Assembly (NCBI GenBank): GCA_964384025.1
Contig: CAYLJJ010000002.1
Span: 124,001 to 188,000 of the forward strand
Reading direction: 5' to 3'
Length of the DNA: 64,000 nt
From: CAYLJJ01 sp964384025
GTDB lineage: Bacteria > Myxococcota_A > Bradymonadia > UBA7976 > UBA1532
Below are positions 10,501-17,352 of the stretch, piece by piece. Below the pieces are notes generated by a model. That model was not told the DNA's origin. It ran no database searches and saw only the letters and a program-made list of their open reading frames with translations. A program made the translations under genes and the position numbers. Every line of letters begins with the position of its first letter. Within the stretch, counting starts at the first letter, position 1.

Positions 10501-11872
10501 ATCTCACAACTACAAAGTCCGGATGGTTCGCCCCGATGCGAGCCGAACGAACGCGTGTAGGCAGGGCTGGAACACACCCCAGAACTACCTTATGGTCGAG
10601 GAGATTGGTCATCAACCTCAGGCCCCTGTCCCTCTGCCCGATCGAGGCGCCAGCGCCCAGAACAGCGGAAACTTTCCTGAGAATCAGCAAAGCTCAAACG
10701 CCTGGGAAGATCTCCCAGGGCGTAGCTTTGACTTCAATAAAGCTGGAGCGGCGAGCAATCTGCGGGTGAGCTACTCCGATGTCTTGGGCTATGACATGAT
10801 CGGGGAGGCTTCCGCCTGTGCTTGGCGCCTGCTCTTGGATGGTGTTGCTCAAAAGAGCTTTGGGGGCTACTCCAGCAAAGCGAACGGCCCTCGGCTCTGG
10901 CCTACGAAGATGGAGTGGTACTTTGAGGGCTTGGCGGCGGGCGCTCACAACCTGAAGATCCAGCAGCGACGTGATGCTGGAGCGGGGCGCTGCTTGGCGG
11001 GCTGGCCTGATGGAGAAGCGGAGAACTTCATTCAGGTGGAAGAGCTGGCTCCCGACCGCTCGGAGATTGTCCAGGATATGGGAGAGAGCGCTACAGCCTC
11101 CACAAGCTGGGTGGATGTCCCAGGGCGCAGCCTCAGCTATAATAAAGCGGAGGAGCTGAGCCTATTGAAGGTCTCCTACATGGACGACCTGGGTTACAAT
11201 ATGAACGCCGCCGGTTGGGCTTGTCACTGGCGTCTGCTTATGGATGGTACTGCCGTGCAGCAGGAGGCCAAAGCCTATGCCAATGCACGCAAGGGCTGGC
11301 GTACGCATCCCCGAGATCTCAATTGGGTGATCTCCGATGTTCCCTCAGGCCCGCATGACTTTAAGATCCAGGTAAAAAAGATGTCCACAGGGGTGAGTCA
11401 ATGCATCTCGGGATGGCCCAATGGTGGCGTAGCCAACAGCTTCGTGGTTGAGGAGGTCCCAGAGGATTCGCTTACGATCATCCGGGGGATGGCCTACACC
11501 AACAGCACCCCTAACTCCTGGACCGCTCTCCCCAGCCGCGATCTGAGCCACACCAAGGCGGAAGCCGGCACTCGAATCCGGGTCAGCTATATGGACACCA
11601 TCGGCACCAGCATGCTCAAGCGAGGCTGGGGTTGTCGTTGGCGTCTCAACGTGGATACCCTGCCTCAGGGTCGCATCTACAGCAGCTATAACAGTGATGC
11701 TACAGGCTGGCGAATGGACCCGACAGAGATGGAGTGGATCATCCCAGGATTGCCTGCCGGAGAGCATCGCTATCGCATCGAATTGCTGCGTCCAGACAAC
11801 ACCACCACCGAATACTGCCGCGCCGGTTGGTCCAGTCCTCAGAACTTCCTTCTCATCGAAGAGCTGCCCTGA
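4517..11872 (+). CDS. Giant secreted protein: collagen-like stretch plus 15 CTHRC1-like domains
   Basis: This is a 2451-residue exported protein. Residues 1-21 are a Sec signal peptide (cleavage near TASA|LP). Residues 22-155 are a beta-rich domain of the type that opens bacterial tail-fibre-like surface proteins. Residues 159-176 are six Gly-X-Y triplets (GPQ GAV GPE GEQ GPA GNS). Three copies of a DRLDG-based unit follow at a spacing of about 34 residues (197-280), then a Gly-rich linker (337-352). From about residue 357 to the end there are five modules of about 422 residues, each made of three related domains of 125-140 residues (A, B, C). Each domain has the order LPGR, LRVxYxDxLG, C-x-WRLxVD, HP..LxWxxxxLxxGxH, IQV, C-xx-GW, VEEL. 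A collagen stretch plus this order resembles the C-terminal domain of animal CTHRC1; I infer the relation from memory of that family. Two B domains and one C domain are AT-rich. It is probably a surface or matrix adhesin. Confidence 0.75.
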   Translation: MLRFLLLIALACIWIPQTASALPDQIAHEGLLFDPGGRRLSGEHDLRLRLWDQLEGGGLLFEETHPNVSFHNGYYSLQIGSREPLRPELMWADLFLSIGLDGAEDLSPRIPILKLPGALVTEEARSFEGPVHPDSLSVGGVQVINAQGIWVGDDQDLSGPQGAVGPEGEQGPAGNSPAHIRAALIQVDGSGSHLDFDRLDGHDSAEFARTPAQLLNGVLQGDGAGSGLDVDRLDGLDSSEFIHSPEAVRDEIRSVDGEGSGVDADRLDGLDSGAFLRSNEDITVGGNARVNQLFYALSHAGPPVPCMAHNQGSIYFDTVLNIFMACSGADWGSLEEGGGGDGGGSGGDGIGGPRDPTLDVSGYFPDTRLTPDGWQSLPGRLFNFHKDRDNSTLRINYSDVLGYDMQAESPACYWRLLVGQDTTRNFTGHSSQALGLRLWPTNMEWYLQNLPAGDHQLRIQVLRGPGAVQCLAGWSDGEAENFISVEELDSARLGLSQHMEESSTASTSWVDVPGRHLVYAKQDNNTLLRVAYMDNLGYNMSAAGWACHWRLTMDGAVIQREVKAYANSDRDGWRIHPRHLTWIIPHVAVGQHHFKIQVQKMSTGVSQCLSGWPNGATANSLSVQEIEPASLGIIREMAYTNSTPNVWTALPGRDLTHIKEEAATQIRISYLDTLGTNMLTRGWGCRWRLTVDGEAHGRPFNTYNSDATGWRMDPSHLQWIISDLPAGSHRYRIENLRPDNGSTEYCRAGWSSPQNHLLAEEIHPVPAAGDGGDPIPARTPSPDVSGYFADNRHSPLDWEDLPGRSFSFEKQAEDTTLRVNYEDVLGYDMISENPACAWRLQVDNINYEPFAGFSSSALGLRLWPSSLEWYLEGLRAGVHNFQIQVRQLPGAGQCLAGWIEGETENFIEVEELDSARLAITQGMSEEVTASTSWVDVPGRSVTYQKQDEETHLKVSYMDNLGYNMKSSGVGCHWRLTMDGAVMQQEVKTYSNTSHDGWRIHPRHLVWVLPHIAMGQHTFKLQIIKASTGVSQCLTGWPSGGVGNSFVVQELDVDEASIIRNLSYQQSAPDVWTNITSRDLVHEKRGAHTQVRITYTDTLGITMTTRGWGCRWRLTVDGAVRGRPFNTYNSDATGWRTDPSYLQWVVNDLEPGEHRYRIQLLRPDAQTSSACRAGHGSPHNFLFVEEVNPEVIDDSLPTAGREASTEVSDYAPDSRLSPGAWTDLPGRLFLFNKATAESTLRVNYADVLGYDMQAEGPACSWRLSVNGAATRSFGGNSSQAHGLRLWPTNLEWFLKDLPAGPLEFKIQVLKGAGATQCLAGWQQGDAENFIEVEELDSYYVGVTEEMGESATASTSWVDVPGRVLVYEKKEDDSAMKVHYMDNLGYNMSSSGWACNWRLLMDDKVIQQEAKAYSNTSKDGWRTHPNNLSWLILDAALGEHTFKIQVIKASTGVSQCVSGWPNAEVANSLSVQEFNGGEMALKREMAYTNSTPNSWSNLPSRDIVHDKQEVESQIRVTYTDTLGTSMLTRGWGCRWQLTVDNEVKGRPYSSYNSNATGWRMDPSRLQWIVNGLSTGAHQYRIQLVRPDTLTTEYCRAGWSSPQNSLLIEEIGREVPEPPPGLPPRVASAEVSDYLAYTELSPQDWTDLPGREFGFNKSSAESVLRLNYSDMLGYNMNSEGPACSWRLLVDNTPTRTFGGFSSEARGVRLWPSSLEWHLEGLSQGAHQFKIQVKRGAGVSQCYAGWSDGEAENFIEVEELEASRTGITLHMGENATNSTSWVDLPGRTLIHHKQEDPTIIKVSYMDNLGYNMSAAGWACHWRLLMDNAVVQKEAMAYANSSHDGWRTHPHNLSWVIPHVSMGQHTFKIQVKKLSTGVSQCISGWPDGQVANALVVQEFDGSDIAIRQDLSYVSSAPNSWTNITNRDLNHEKKAEASQIRVTYVDSLGVEMLLRGQGCRWQLTVDDQPQGRPYNTYNSEATGWRLGYGKMQWIINGLSAASHNYKVRMVRPDASRTNACRQGWNTPQNYLMVEEIGHQPQAPVPLPDRGASAQNSGNFPENQQSSNAWEDLPGRSFDFNKAGAASNLRVSYSDVLGYDMIGEASACAWRLLLDGVAQKSFGGYSSKANGPRLWPTKMEWYFEGLAAGAHNLKIQQRRDAGAGRCLAGWPDGEAENFIQVEELAPDRSEIVQDMGESATASTSWVDVPGRSLSYNKAEELSLLKVSYMDDLGYNMNAAGWACHWRLLMDGTAVQQEAKAYANARKGWRTHPRDLNWVISDVPSGPHDFKIQVKKMSTGVSQCISGWPNGGVANSFVVEEVPEDSLTIIRGMAYTNSTPNSWTALPSRDLSHTKAEAGTRIRVSYMDTIGTSMLKRGWGCRWRLNVDTLPQGRIYSSYNSDATGWRMDPTEMEWIIPGLPAGEHRYRIELLRPDNTTTEYCRAGWSSPQNFLLIEELP
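5585..11869 (+). repeat. Five tandem modules of about 1.27 kb inside the CTHRC1-like gene
   Basis: Module starts (the codon before the (D/E/N)V(S) motif) fall near 5585, 6857, 8123, 9389 and 10652, giving periods of 1272, 1266, 1266 and 1263 bases; the last unit is about 1218. The order of A, B and C domains is the same in every unit, so the 422-residue triplet is the unit of duplication. Equivalent domains in different modules are more alike than A, B and C within one module. Confidence 0.85.
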
Positions 11873-11880
11873 GATAAAGC

Positions 11881-11909
11881 AGGGCGCTCCGAGATAGATC
11901 GGTCGCCCT
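11881..11909 (+). terminator. Hairpin between the CTHRC1-like gene and the mutY operon
   Basis: AGGGCG pairs with CGCCCT, and an inner CCGA pairs with TCGG around a 6-base loop; the stem starts eight bases after the TGA stop. No U-tract follows, so it may be a weak terminator or mRNA-end stabiliser. The AGGAG ribosome site of the next gene lies just downstream. Confidence 0.4.
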
Positions 11910-11923
11910 CAAATCAGGAGAAT

Positions 11924-12550
11924 ATGCAGGACCCCATCATCCTTGGCCCGAGAGCCATCCAAGCGATCAGCGGCGCAGTTGATGAGCTGCTGCCCTGGTT
12001 GGCGCGCTCCAAATATCGAATCAGGGAGGATGGCGCCCTGGAGTTTCAGGAGCCTGAGCCCGCTGAAGCCCTGCTCAACCTCCAACGGTATGTAGAGGGC
12101 GCGCTGCCGGGAGAGATCTTAGAGCAGATTGGGAGCCGCAGCGGCTTGGGCTGGCCTAAGTTCTTTGGACAGGTGGTCAGCTTCTGGTTGCCCCAACGCC
12201 GCTACCTGGGTTTTCTACGTGCCCTCACAGATCGAGCTGCGCTCCATCAGATCCAGCTCAAGCTGCACTGGAATCTAGGTCGCCAAGTTCCGGTGCAGTA
12301 TCGTAAACCAGGGCAGGATGCTCTGCTCTGGGGAGGCGGCGCGGGCCTCGTGGGCGCTTTCCTGGTCACCCGAATTTGGCGGGGAGAGCCGATAGCCGCG
12401 CTCCTGGCTCTGGCCGCTGGCTTGGTGGCCGGGCGCATCTATCAGCGGGCAGCACGCCTGCGAATCTGTGGAGACTCTCTCTGTCGAGCGCCCGCAGGTC
12501 GCGCCAATAGCTGCCCATCTTGTGGGGCTGATCTTCGGAAACCTGGATGA
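11924..12550 (+). CDS. Small membrane protein with C-terminal zinc ribbon, unknown function
   Basis: I do not recognise a family for this 208-residue protein. Residues 1-130 look soluble and alpha-helical. Two hydrophobic segments follow (about 133-150 and 155-172), the first starting in a GGGAG stretch. The C-terminus has two Cys pairs, CGDSLC then CPSCG about 14 residues on, the layout of a zinc ribbon facing the cytoplasm or periplasm. An AGGAG ribosome site sits four bases before the ATG. The stop overlaps the mutY start (ATGA), so it is the first gene of the mutY-xseA-xseB-tlyA operon. Nothing in its sequence links it to DNA repair beyond that position. Confidence 0.75.
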   Translation: MQDPIILGPRAIQAISGAVDELLPWLARSKYRIREDGALEFQEPEPAEALLNLQRYVEGALPGEILEQIGSRSGLGWPKFFGQVVSFWLPQRRYLGFLRALTDRAALHQIQLKLHWNLGRQVPVQYRKPGQDALLWGGGAGLVGAFLVTRIWRGEPIAALLALAAGLVAGRIYQRAARLRICGDSLCRAPAGRANSCPSCGADLRKPG

Positions 12551-13599
12551 GCTCCCTACGCGCCGCGCTCCTAACCTGGTATGAGCGTCACCGCCGCGCG
12601 TTGCCCTGGCGAGAGCGACCCAGCCCTTGGCGAGTCTGGGTCTCTGAGATCATGCTTCAACAGACCCGCAGCGCCTCAGTGATCCCCTATTTTGAGCGTT
12701 TTCTGGCGCGCTTCCCCGATCCTGAGAGCCTCGCCCTGGCCCCGCAAGATGAGCTGTTGGGGCTCTGGGCTGGCCTGGGCTACTACGCCCGCGCTCGCAA
12801 CCTCCAGAAGGCGGCGAGACAGGTGATAGCGCGACATGGAGGGGTGGTTCCTAACGATCCTGAAGCTTTTAGAGCCTTAGCTGGAGTAGGGGAGTACAGC
12901 TGTGGAGCGGTGATGTCCATCGCCTTTGGCCTAGAGACCCCCATCCTGGACGGGAACGTCGTCCGGCTCCTCTGCCGCCTCCATCGTATCGCTGAAGATC
13001 CCCGTAAGGCGGCGACGCGCAAGCGGCTCTGGGGGCTCTCAGCGGCTCTGGTGAAGGGTGAGCGGCCAGGAGATCTCAACCAAGCTTTGATGGAGATGGG
13101 CGCTCAGATCTGTACTCCTCGGGCACCGCGCTGCTTACTCTGCCCTATTCGTGAGCATTGCCAAGCCCTCGCTGCGGGAGAGACAGATGTTCTCCCCCTT
13201 AAAGCAACCCCTAAGCCTCGCCTGCTGATCAAGCGGGTGGCCGCGCTCCTTCAGACGAGGGTGGGTCTCTGCTTGGGCCGTCGCCCTGAAGAGGGGATGT
13301 TGGGGGGGCTTTGGGAACTGCCCGCTCTAGAGGCTGAGAGCGCCGAGGCCTTGAAGCGCCTAGGATTAGAACCTGGAGCCCTGCTCGCTCAGGTGGAGCA
13401 TCGCTTCACACATCGAATCTGGAAGACTCAGATCTTTCGTGCTCAGGGAGAGATCCAAGCTCAGGCGCTGAGCTACACTCGCCTTGAGTTTCTCCCTGAG
13501 GAGCGGCTGCCCAGCTTGGGGCTCAGCGGTCCCAGCCTTAAGGCCCTAAGAGCCTGTGGCTTTAAAATCCCCCATCGAAGAGGGGCAGGGCCTCGATGA
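12547..13599 (+). CDS. mutY: Adenine DNA glycosylase MutY
   Basis: MutY removes adenine mispaired with 8-oxoguanine or guanine in base-excision repair. The 350-residue length is normal. The HhH-GPD core is intact: SEIMLQQT with catalytic Glu34, the helix-hairpin-helix LAGVGEYSCGA (111-121), and PILDGNV with catalytic Asp135. The [4Fe-4S] cluster loop has Cys189, 196, 199 and 205 (C-x6-C-x2-C-x5-C). The C-terminal region (from about 230) with LGRRPEEGMLGGLWELP is the NUDIX-like 8-oxoG recognition domain. It starts inside the stop of the zinc-ribbon gene and ends overlapping xseA by ATGA, so it is translationally coupled on both sides. Confidence 0.97.
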   Translation: MSSLRAALLTWYERHRRALPWRERPSPWRVWVSEIMLQQTRSASVIPYFERFLARFPDPESLALAPQDELLGLWAGLGYYARARNLQKAARQVIARHGGVVPNDPEAFRALAGVGEYSCGAVMSIAFGLETPILDGNVVRLLCRLHRIAEDPRKAATRKRLWGLSAALVKGERPGDLNQALMEMGAQICTPRAPRCLLCPIREHCQALAAGETDVLPLKATPKPRLLIKRVAALLQTRVGLCLGRRPEEGMLGGLWELPALEAESAEALKRLGLEPGALLAQVEHRFTHRIWKTQIFRAQGEIQAQALSYTRLEFLPEERLPSLGLSGPSLKALRACGFKIPHRRGAGPR

Positions 13600-15011
13600 A
13601 CTCCTCTGCACAGCGCCACCCCATCAGCGTCAGCGAGCTGAGCCGCCGTATCCGCCTGCTCCTAGAGCAGCAAGGCCCTGTCTGGGTCGAGGGGGAGTTG
13701 GGGCAGATCAGCCCTCAACAGAGCGGGCATGTTTATCTGAGCCTTAAAGATCAAGAAGCGCGCATCAGCGCTGTGGTCTGGCGCAATGTCCGTTCCAAAT
13801 TGCGCTATGAGCCGGGAGAGGGCAGCCGGGTCCTCATCTATGGCCGCCTGAGCGTTTATGCTCCTAAGGGGGGCTATCAGCTGGTGGTGGAGCATATCGA
13901 GCCTGCCGGTCAGGGGGCGATGCAGCAAGCTTTTGAAGCGCTCAAAGCGCGCCTAGCGGCTGAAGGTTTCTTTGCTCAGGAGCGTAAGCGCCGCCTCCCG
14001 CTCCTGCCTCGCCGGGTAGGAGTGATCACCAGCCCTACCAGCGCTGCACGGCGAGATATTGAGGCGGTCCTCCACCGCCGCTCTCCTCAGATCCCAATTT
14101 TGCTCTACCCCGCCTTGGTGCAGGGGGAACAGGCTGCCGCTGATCTCGTCGCAGGGCTCTGGGCTTTGAGTCAGGCTCCTGGGATCGACTTGATCATCCT
14201 GGCGCGTGGCGGAGGCAGCGCAGAGTCGCTCTGGGCTTTCAATGATGAGCGCTTGGCTCGCAGTATCGCTGCCTGCCCGCTCCCAGTAATCACGGGGGTG
14301 GGTCATGAGACCGACATCACCATCGCAGATCTCGTCGCAGATCTGCGGGCTGCGACCCCCTCTGAGGCGGCGGAGAAGGCGGTCCCAGTGCGCCAGAAGC
14401 TGTTTCAGGATCTCGACCTGCTCTGGCAGCGTATGGAGCAGGCTCTCTTTACGCGGATGCAGCGAGCCCGACAGCTCTTGCTGCTCCTACAGCGCCGCGC
14501 CAGCCTGGATCTGGGCCTGGATCATCGCCGCCTGCATCTCAGCCGCCTCTCTCGGCGCTTGGAGGGAGAGAGCTTCGCTCAAATCCGCCGTCGACGGCTG
14601 CAGCTTGAGGCCCTGGCTCAGCGCTTGAGGGAGCGAGATCCTGCCCGCGCCCTGGGTCAGGCGAGGCTGCGCCTGGAGAGCGCACGGGCACGCCTGCTTC
14701 TCCTGGGCCCAGGGCTCTGTCTCTTGGGGCGTCGTCGCCTTGAGCACTACAGCGAGCGCTTGGAGCGAGCGACTCAGACACTCTTGAACCGACGACGAAG
14801 CGCCTTGGCTCAGCTCCTGGGACCTCTCCGAGCGCTCTCCCCTCTGGCCAGCTTAGAGCGCGGCTACAGCATCACCTTGGGTCCAAAGGGTGCTGTGACT
14901 GAGGCTGAGAGCTTGAGCGCGGGTGACACCGTCCAGATTCGCCTCTATCATGGGCAACTTGAGGCGGTGGTGACCGCCATCCGTCCCCCTGAGCATCAGG
15001 AGAAAGCTTGA
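13596..15011 (+). CDS. xseA: Exodeoxyribonuclease VII large subunit
   Basis: This is the large, catalytic subunit of ExoVII, which degrades single-stranded DNA to oligonucleotides together with XseB in the cytoplasm. The 471 residues show the family order. An N-terminal OB fold (about 10-105, starting with SVSELSRRIR and VWVEGELGQ) is followed by the catalytic domain with GVITSPTSAARRDI (142-155), ILARGGGSAESLWAFNDE (201-218) and GVGHETDITIADLVAD (234-249). A long Arg/Leu-rich coiled-coil region (270-430) follows. A short C-terminal segment with LERGYSI closes the protein. The ATG overlaps the mutY stop, and the stop overlaps the xseB TTG start, which keeps the two subunits in register. Confidence 0.97.
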   Translation: MNSSAQRHPISVSELSRRIRLLLEQQGPVWVEGELGQISPQQSGHVYLSLKDQEARISAVVWRNVRSKLRYEPGEGSRVLIYGRLSVYAPKGGYQLVVEHIEPAGQGAMQQAFEALKARLAAEGFFAQERKRRLPLLPRRVGVITSPTSAARRDIEAVLHRRSPQIPILLYPALVQGEQAAADLVAGLWALSQAPGIDLIILARGGGSAESLWAFNDERLARSIAACPLPVITGVGHETDITIADLVADLRAATPSEAAEKAVPVRQKLFQDLDLLWQRMEQALFTRMQRARQLLLLLQRRASLDLGLDHRRLHLSRLSRRLEGESFAQIRRRRLQLEALAQRLRERDPARALGQARLRLESARARLLLLGPGLCLLGRRRLEHYSERLERATQTLLNRRRSALAQLLGPLRALSPLASLERGYSITLGPKGAVTEAESLSAGDTVQIRLYHGQLEAVVTAIRPPEHQEKA

Positions 15012-15220
15012 GCGAGACGCAGAGAGCCCGAGAGCCTCAATTTGAGGAGGTCGTAGAGGAGCTACAAGCCCTTGTAGAGCAGCTTGAGGCGGGTCAACTG
15101 CCGCTGGACCGTGCTTTGGAGCTTTATGAGCGTGGAGTCCGCTTGGCCCGCACAGGCAACAGCCTTTTGGAGGGAGCTGAGCGCCGCGTAGAAGAGCTGC
15201 GGCGGAGCGGGGGGCGTTGA
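15008..15220 (+). CDS. xseB: Exodeoxyribonuclease VII small subunit
   Basis: This 70-residue helical hairpin binds the XseA coiled coil to form ExoVII. The family pattern is visible: FEEVVEELQALVEQLEAG, then LPLDRALELYERGVRLA, then LLEGAERRVEEL. The start is TTG, taken because it falls in the TTGA overlap with the xseA stop, gives the usual family length, and the next in-frame candidate would cut into the conserved N-terminus. Its own stop forms another TTGA overlap with tlyA. Confidence 0.95.
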   Translation: MSETQRAREPQFEEVVEELQALVEQLEAGQLPLDRALELYERGVRLARTGNSLLEGAERRVEELRRSGGR

Positions 15221-15954
15221 GACCCAAGCTGCGAGCTGATGCCCTACTCTTAGAGCGGGGTCTGGCCTCAGATCTACATAACGCCCGCGCCCTGATCATG
15301 GCTGGCCAAGTCCTGAGTGGAGATCGCCGCATAGAGAAGGCGGGCGAGCCCCTGTTACGCTCCACTCCTCTGCGCCTCAAGCGCCGTAAGCGGCGGGGCT
15401 ATGTCAGCCGAGGGGGAGAGAAGCTGGAGGGAGGCTTAGAGCACTTTAAGATCGACCCTCAAGGACGCTGCTGCCTTGATCTGGGAGCCAGCACGGGAGG
15501 CTTTAGCGACTGCCTCCTTCAACGAGGGGCTCAGCGCGTCTACGCTGTTGATGTGGGCTATGGCCTCTTAGATTGGAAGCTGCGCGGAGATGAGCGCCTC
15601 ATCGCTCTGGAGCGAACCCACGCCCGCGATCTCAGCCCAGAGCTGATCTCTGAACCCATCGATCTCCTGGTGGCCGACATCTCTTTTAACGCTTTAGCCC
15701 GCATCCTGGAGCCTGCCCTTGAGCTCTTGAGCCGAGGCGCAGATCTGCTGCTCCTGGTCAAACCTCAGTTTGAGCTGCCCAGAGAACAGGTGCCCAGGGG
15801 AGGGGTGATCTATGAAGAGGCTCTTCAACAGCGCGCCTGTGAACGGGTCGCCGCCTCCTTGCAGGGATTGGGCTTGGCGGTTCAAGGTTGGACCCCTTCT
15901 CAACTTAGAGGGACTCGAGGAAATCAGGAGTATCTGCTCTATGCTCAGAGTTGA
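15217..15954 (+). CDS. tlyA: TlyA-family rRNA 2'-O-methyltransferase
   Basis: TlyA proteins methylate 2'-OH groups of cytidine in 16S and 23S rRNA using S-adenosylmethionine. This 245-residue protein has an N-terminal S4 RNA-binding domain (about 4-60), an RGY-VSRGGEKL linker, then an FtsJ/RrmJ-like methyltransferase fold with LDLGASTGGFSDCLL (SAM site, 87-101). The catalytic tetrad K-D-K-E is present as Lys69, Asp154, Lys182 and Glu238. The TTG start overlaps the xseB stop. The xseA-xseB-tlyA order is a common bacterial neighbourhood, so the operon is conventional; the family also includes haemolysin-annotated members, but the tetrad argues for the methyltransferase role. Confidence 0.95.
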   Translation: MRPKLRADALLLERGLASDLHNARALIMAGQVLSGDRRIEKAGEPLLRSTPLRLKRRKRRGYVSRGGEKLEGGLEHFKIDPQGRCCLDLGASTGGFSDCLLQRGAQRVYAVDVGYGLLDWKLRGDERLIALERTHARDLSPELISEPIDLLVADISFNALARILEPALELLSRGADLLLLVKPQFELPREQVPRGGVIYEEALQQRACERVAASLQGLGLAVQGWTPSQLRGTRGNQEYLLYAQS

Positions 15955-16323
15955 GCCTCTCTCTGTTTGAGCTTTCGATTCCAAACAGCTATCGAACCAA
16001 TATCTCCTCGAGTATTTTCAACACTTGGGACCAAAATAACGACTGTCCTCAAAGGACTGCTGCATCTCGGGGAGGTGGCCTCAGGTGAGATTCGACATGC
16101 GCTGGCTGTCAGCATCGATCAGATTCGCAACCCGATCGAAGAAACATCCCTGTGAACCGCCTCCGAGTCATTGAGCAGGGTGAGGAGAGGCAGCGCTGGT
16201 ATCCTTGAACCACATAAAGGTAGAGTTCCGCGGTATCGTTTTTACCCAAGGCTGGCTCTTTGAACGGGAAGCCAGAGTAAGCGAGGCGGGTGATTCTATC
16301 GTCGGCTCCACCAGGGATAAACC
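15955..16323. other. Intergenic region between tlyA and the Cys-rich lipoprotein gene
   Basis: No convincing gene is seen in these 369 bases; the one short open frame (62 codons from a TTG) has no ribosome site or recognisable features. Two small dyads occur. TTCGAT/ATCGAA with an 11-base loop (15974-15996) lies about 20 bases after the tlyA stop and may end the operon. CTGGCT/AGCCAG with a 12-base loop (16252-16275) lies about 50 bases before the next ATG and may sit in its leader. Confidence 0.5.
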
Positions 16324-17232
16324 ATGAGGCTCAAAACCATATCTCCTCTTCTGCCTCTGCTCCTCCTGGGCTCTCTAAGCTGCCAGGGAGAGGATGAGCC
16401 CAATCCTTTCGAAGACAGCGGCCCTCTGGATATCATCTGTCAGCCCAACTGTGAGGAGCTGGAATGTGGCCCAGACCTCAGCTGCGGAGCCAACTGCGGT
16501 CTCTGCTCTACCGGCCTCCTCTGTCGAGAGGGGCGCTGTATTGAGGAGAGCTGCGAATCTGATTGTGAGGAGCTGGAGTGCGGTTTTGATCCGATCTGTG
16601 GGCTCTCTTGTGGTGAATGCAGTGAAGAGGAGGGCTGCAACAACGGTCGTTGTGTTTCCATGGCTTGTGAGCCAGAATGTGGTATGCGCGAGTGTGGTTC
16701 AGAACCACACTGTGGACAATCCTGCGGAAGCTGTAGTGACACCGAACGTTGTAACAACGGGCAGTGTGTTTCTGCTGTCTGCCAGCCTGATTGCGAGCAT
16801 CGAGAGTGTGGTGTCGATGCTATTTGCGGACAGAGCTGCGGGAGCTGTGATGGTACCGAACGTTGTGATACAGGGCACTGCGTCTCAGCTGTGTGCGTGC
16901 CCGAGTGTGAGGGTTTGGAGTGTGGCGTTGATCCCCTCTGCGGGCAGAGCTGCGGGAGCTGTGATGATACTGAGCGCTGTGATACAGGGCGCTGCGTTCC
17001 CGCAGGATGTCAGCCCAACTGCGAGGAGCGGATCTGCGGTCCGGATCCCATCTGTGGTCAATCCTGCGGGAGCTGCGCTCTTACAGATCGCTGTGAGGAG
17101 GGCCGCTGTCTCCCTGCAGGCTGTCAGCCCAATTGTACCGGCTTAGAGTGTGGGGTGGATCCGGTCTGTAGCTATTCCTGTGGGACCTGTGAGGGTGTGG
17201 AGCGCTGTATAGATGGGCGCTGTGTCCGTTGA
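16324..17232 (+). CDS. Lipoprotein of seven 38-residue, 8-Cys repeats
   Basis: The protein has 302 residues and a lipoprotein signal ending in LLGSLSC (Cys20). After a short acidic spacer the whole protein is seven tandem units of 38 residues, each with eight Cys in the spacing C-x3-C-x4-C-x5-C-x3-C-x2-C-x5-C-x4-C. Typical landmarks are LECGVDPICGQSCGSC and RCDTGRCV. Repeats three to five are the closest to each other. No enzymatic motif was seen; a rigid disulfide-linked rod tethered by lipid is the structural expectation. It is a standalone gene preceded by AGGGA about ten bases before the ATG and followed by a hairpin. Function unknown. Confidence 0.8.
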   Translation: MRLKTISPLLPLLLLGSLSCQGEDEPNPFEDSGPLDIICQPNCEELECGPDLSCGANCGLCSTGLLCREGRCIEESCESDCEELECGFDPICGLSCGECSEEEGCNNGRCVSMACEPECGMRECGSEPHCGQSCGSCSDTERCNNGQCVSAVCQPDCEHRECGVDAICGQSCGSCDGTERCDTGHCVSAVCVPECEGLECGVDPLCGQSCGSCDDTERCDTGRCVPAGCQPNCEERICGPDPICGQSCGSCALTDRCEEGRCLPAGCQPNCTGLECGVDPVCSYSCGTCEGVERCIDGRCVR

Positions 17233-17246
17233 GAGCTTTTTTAAGG

Positions 17247-17276
17247 CAGGGCTGCTTCAGAGTTCGCCAAGCCCTG
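17247..17276 (+). terminator. Hairpin after the 7-repeat lipoprotein gene
   Basis: CAGGGCT pairs with AGCCCTG across 16 bases, starting 14 bases after the TGA. An alternative CTTCAG/CTGAAG pairing overlaps it. No T-run follows; a T6 tract precedes the stem. It is a possible weak terminator. Confidence 0.35.
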
Positions 17277-17352
17277 AAGCTTAATAAGATGAGAGCTTGT
17301 TGAGCCTTTGGCGCTCCCATTGCTAACCTAGCTTCGACAAGAAAGGCGGCAC

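Noticed and set aside
15967..16155. 62-codon frame after tlyA
   Set aside because: TTG start, no ribosome site, no recognisable sequence; treated as intergenic.
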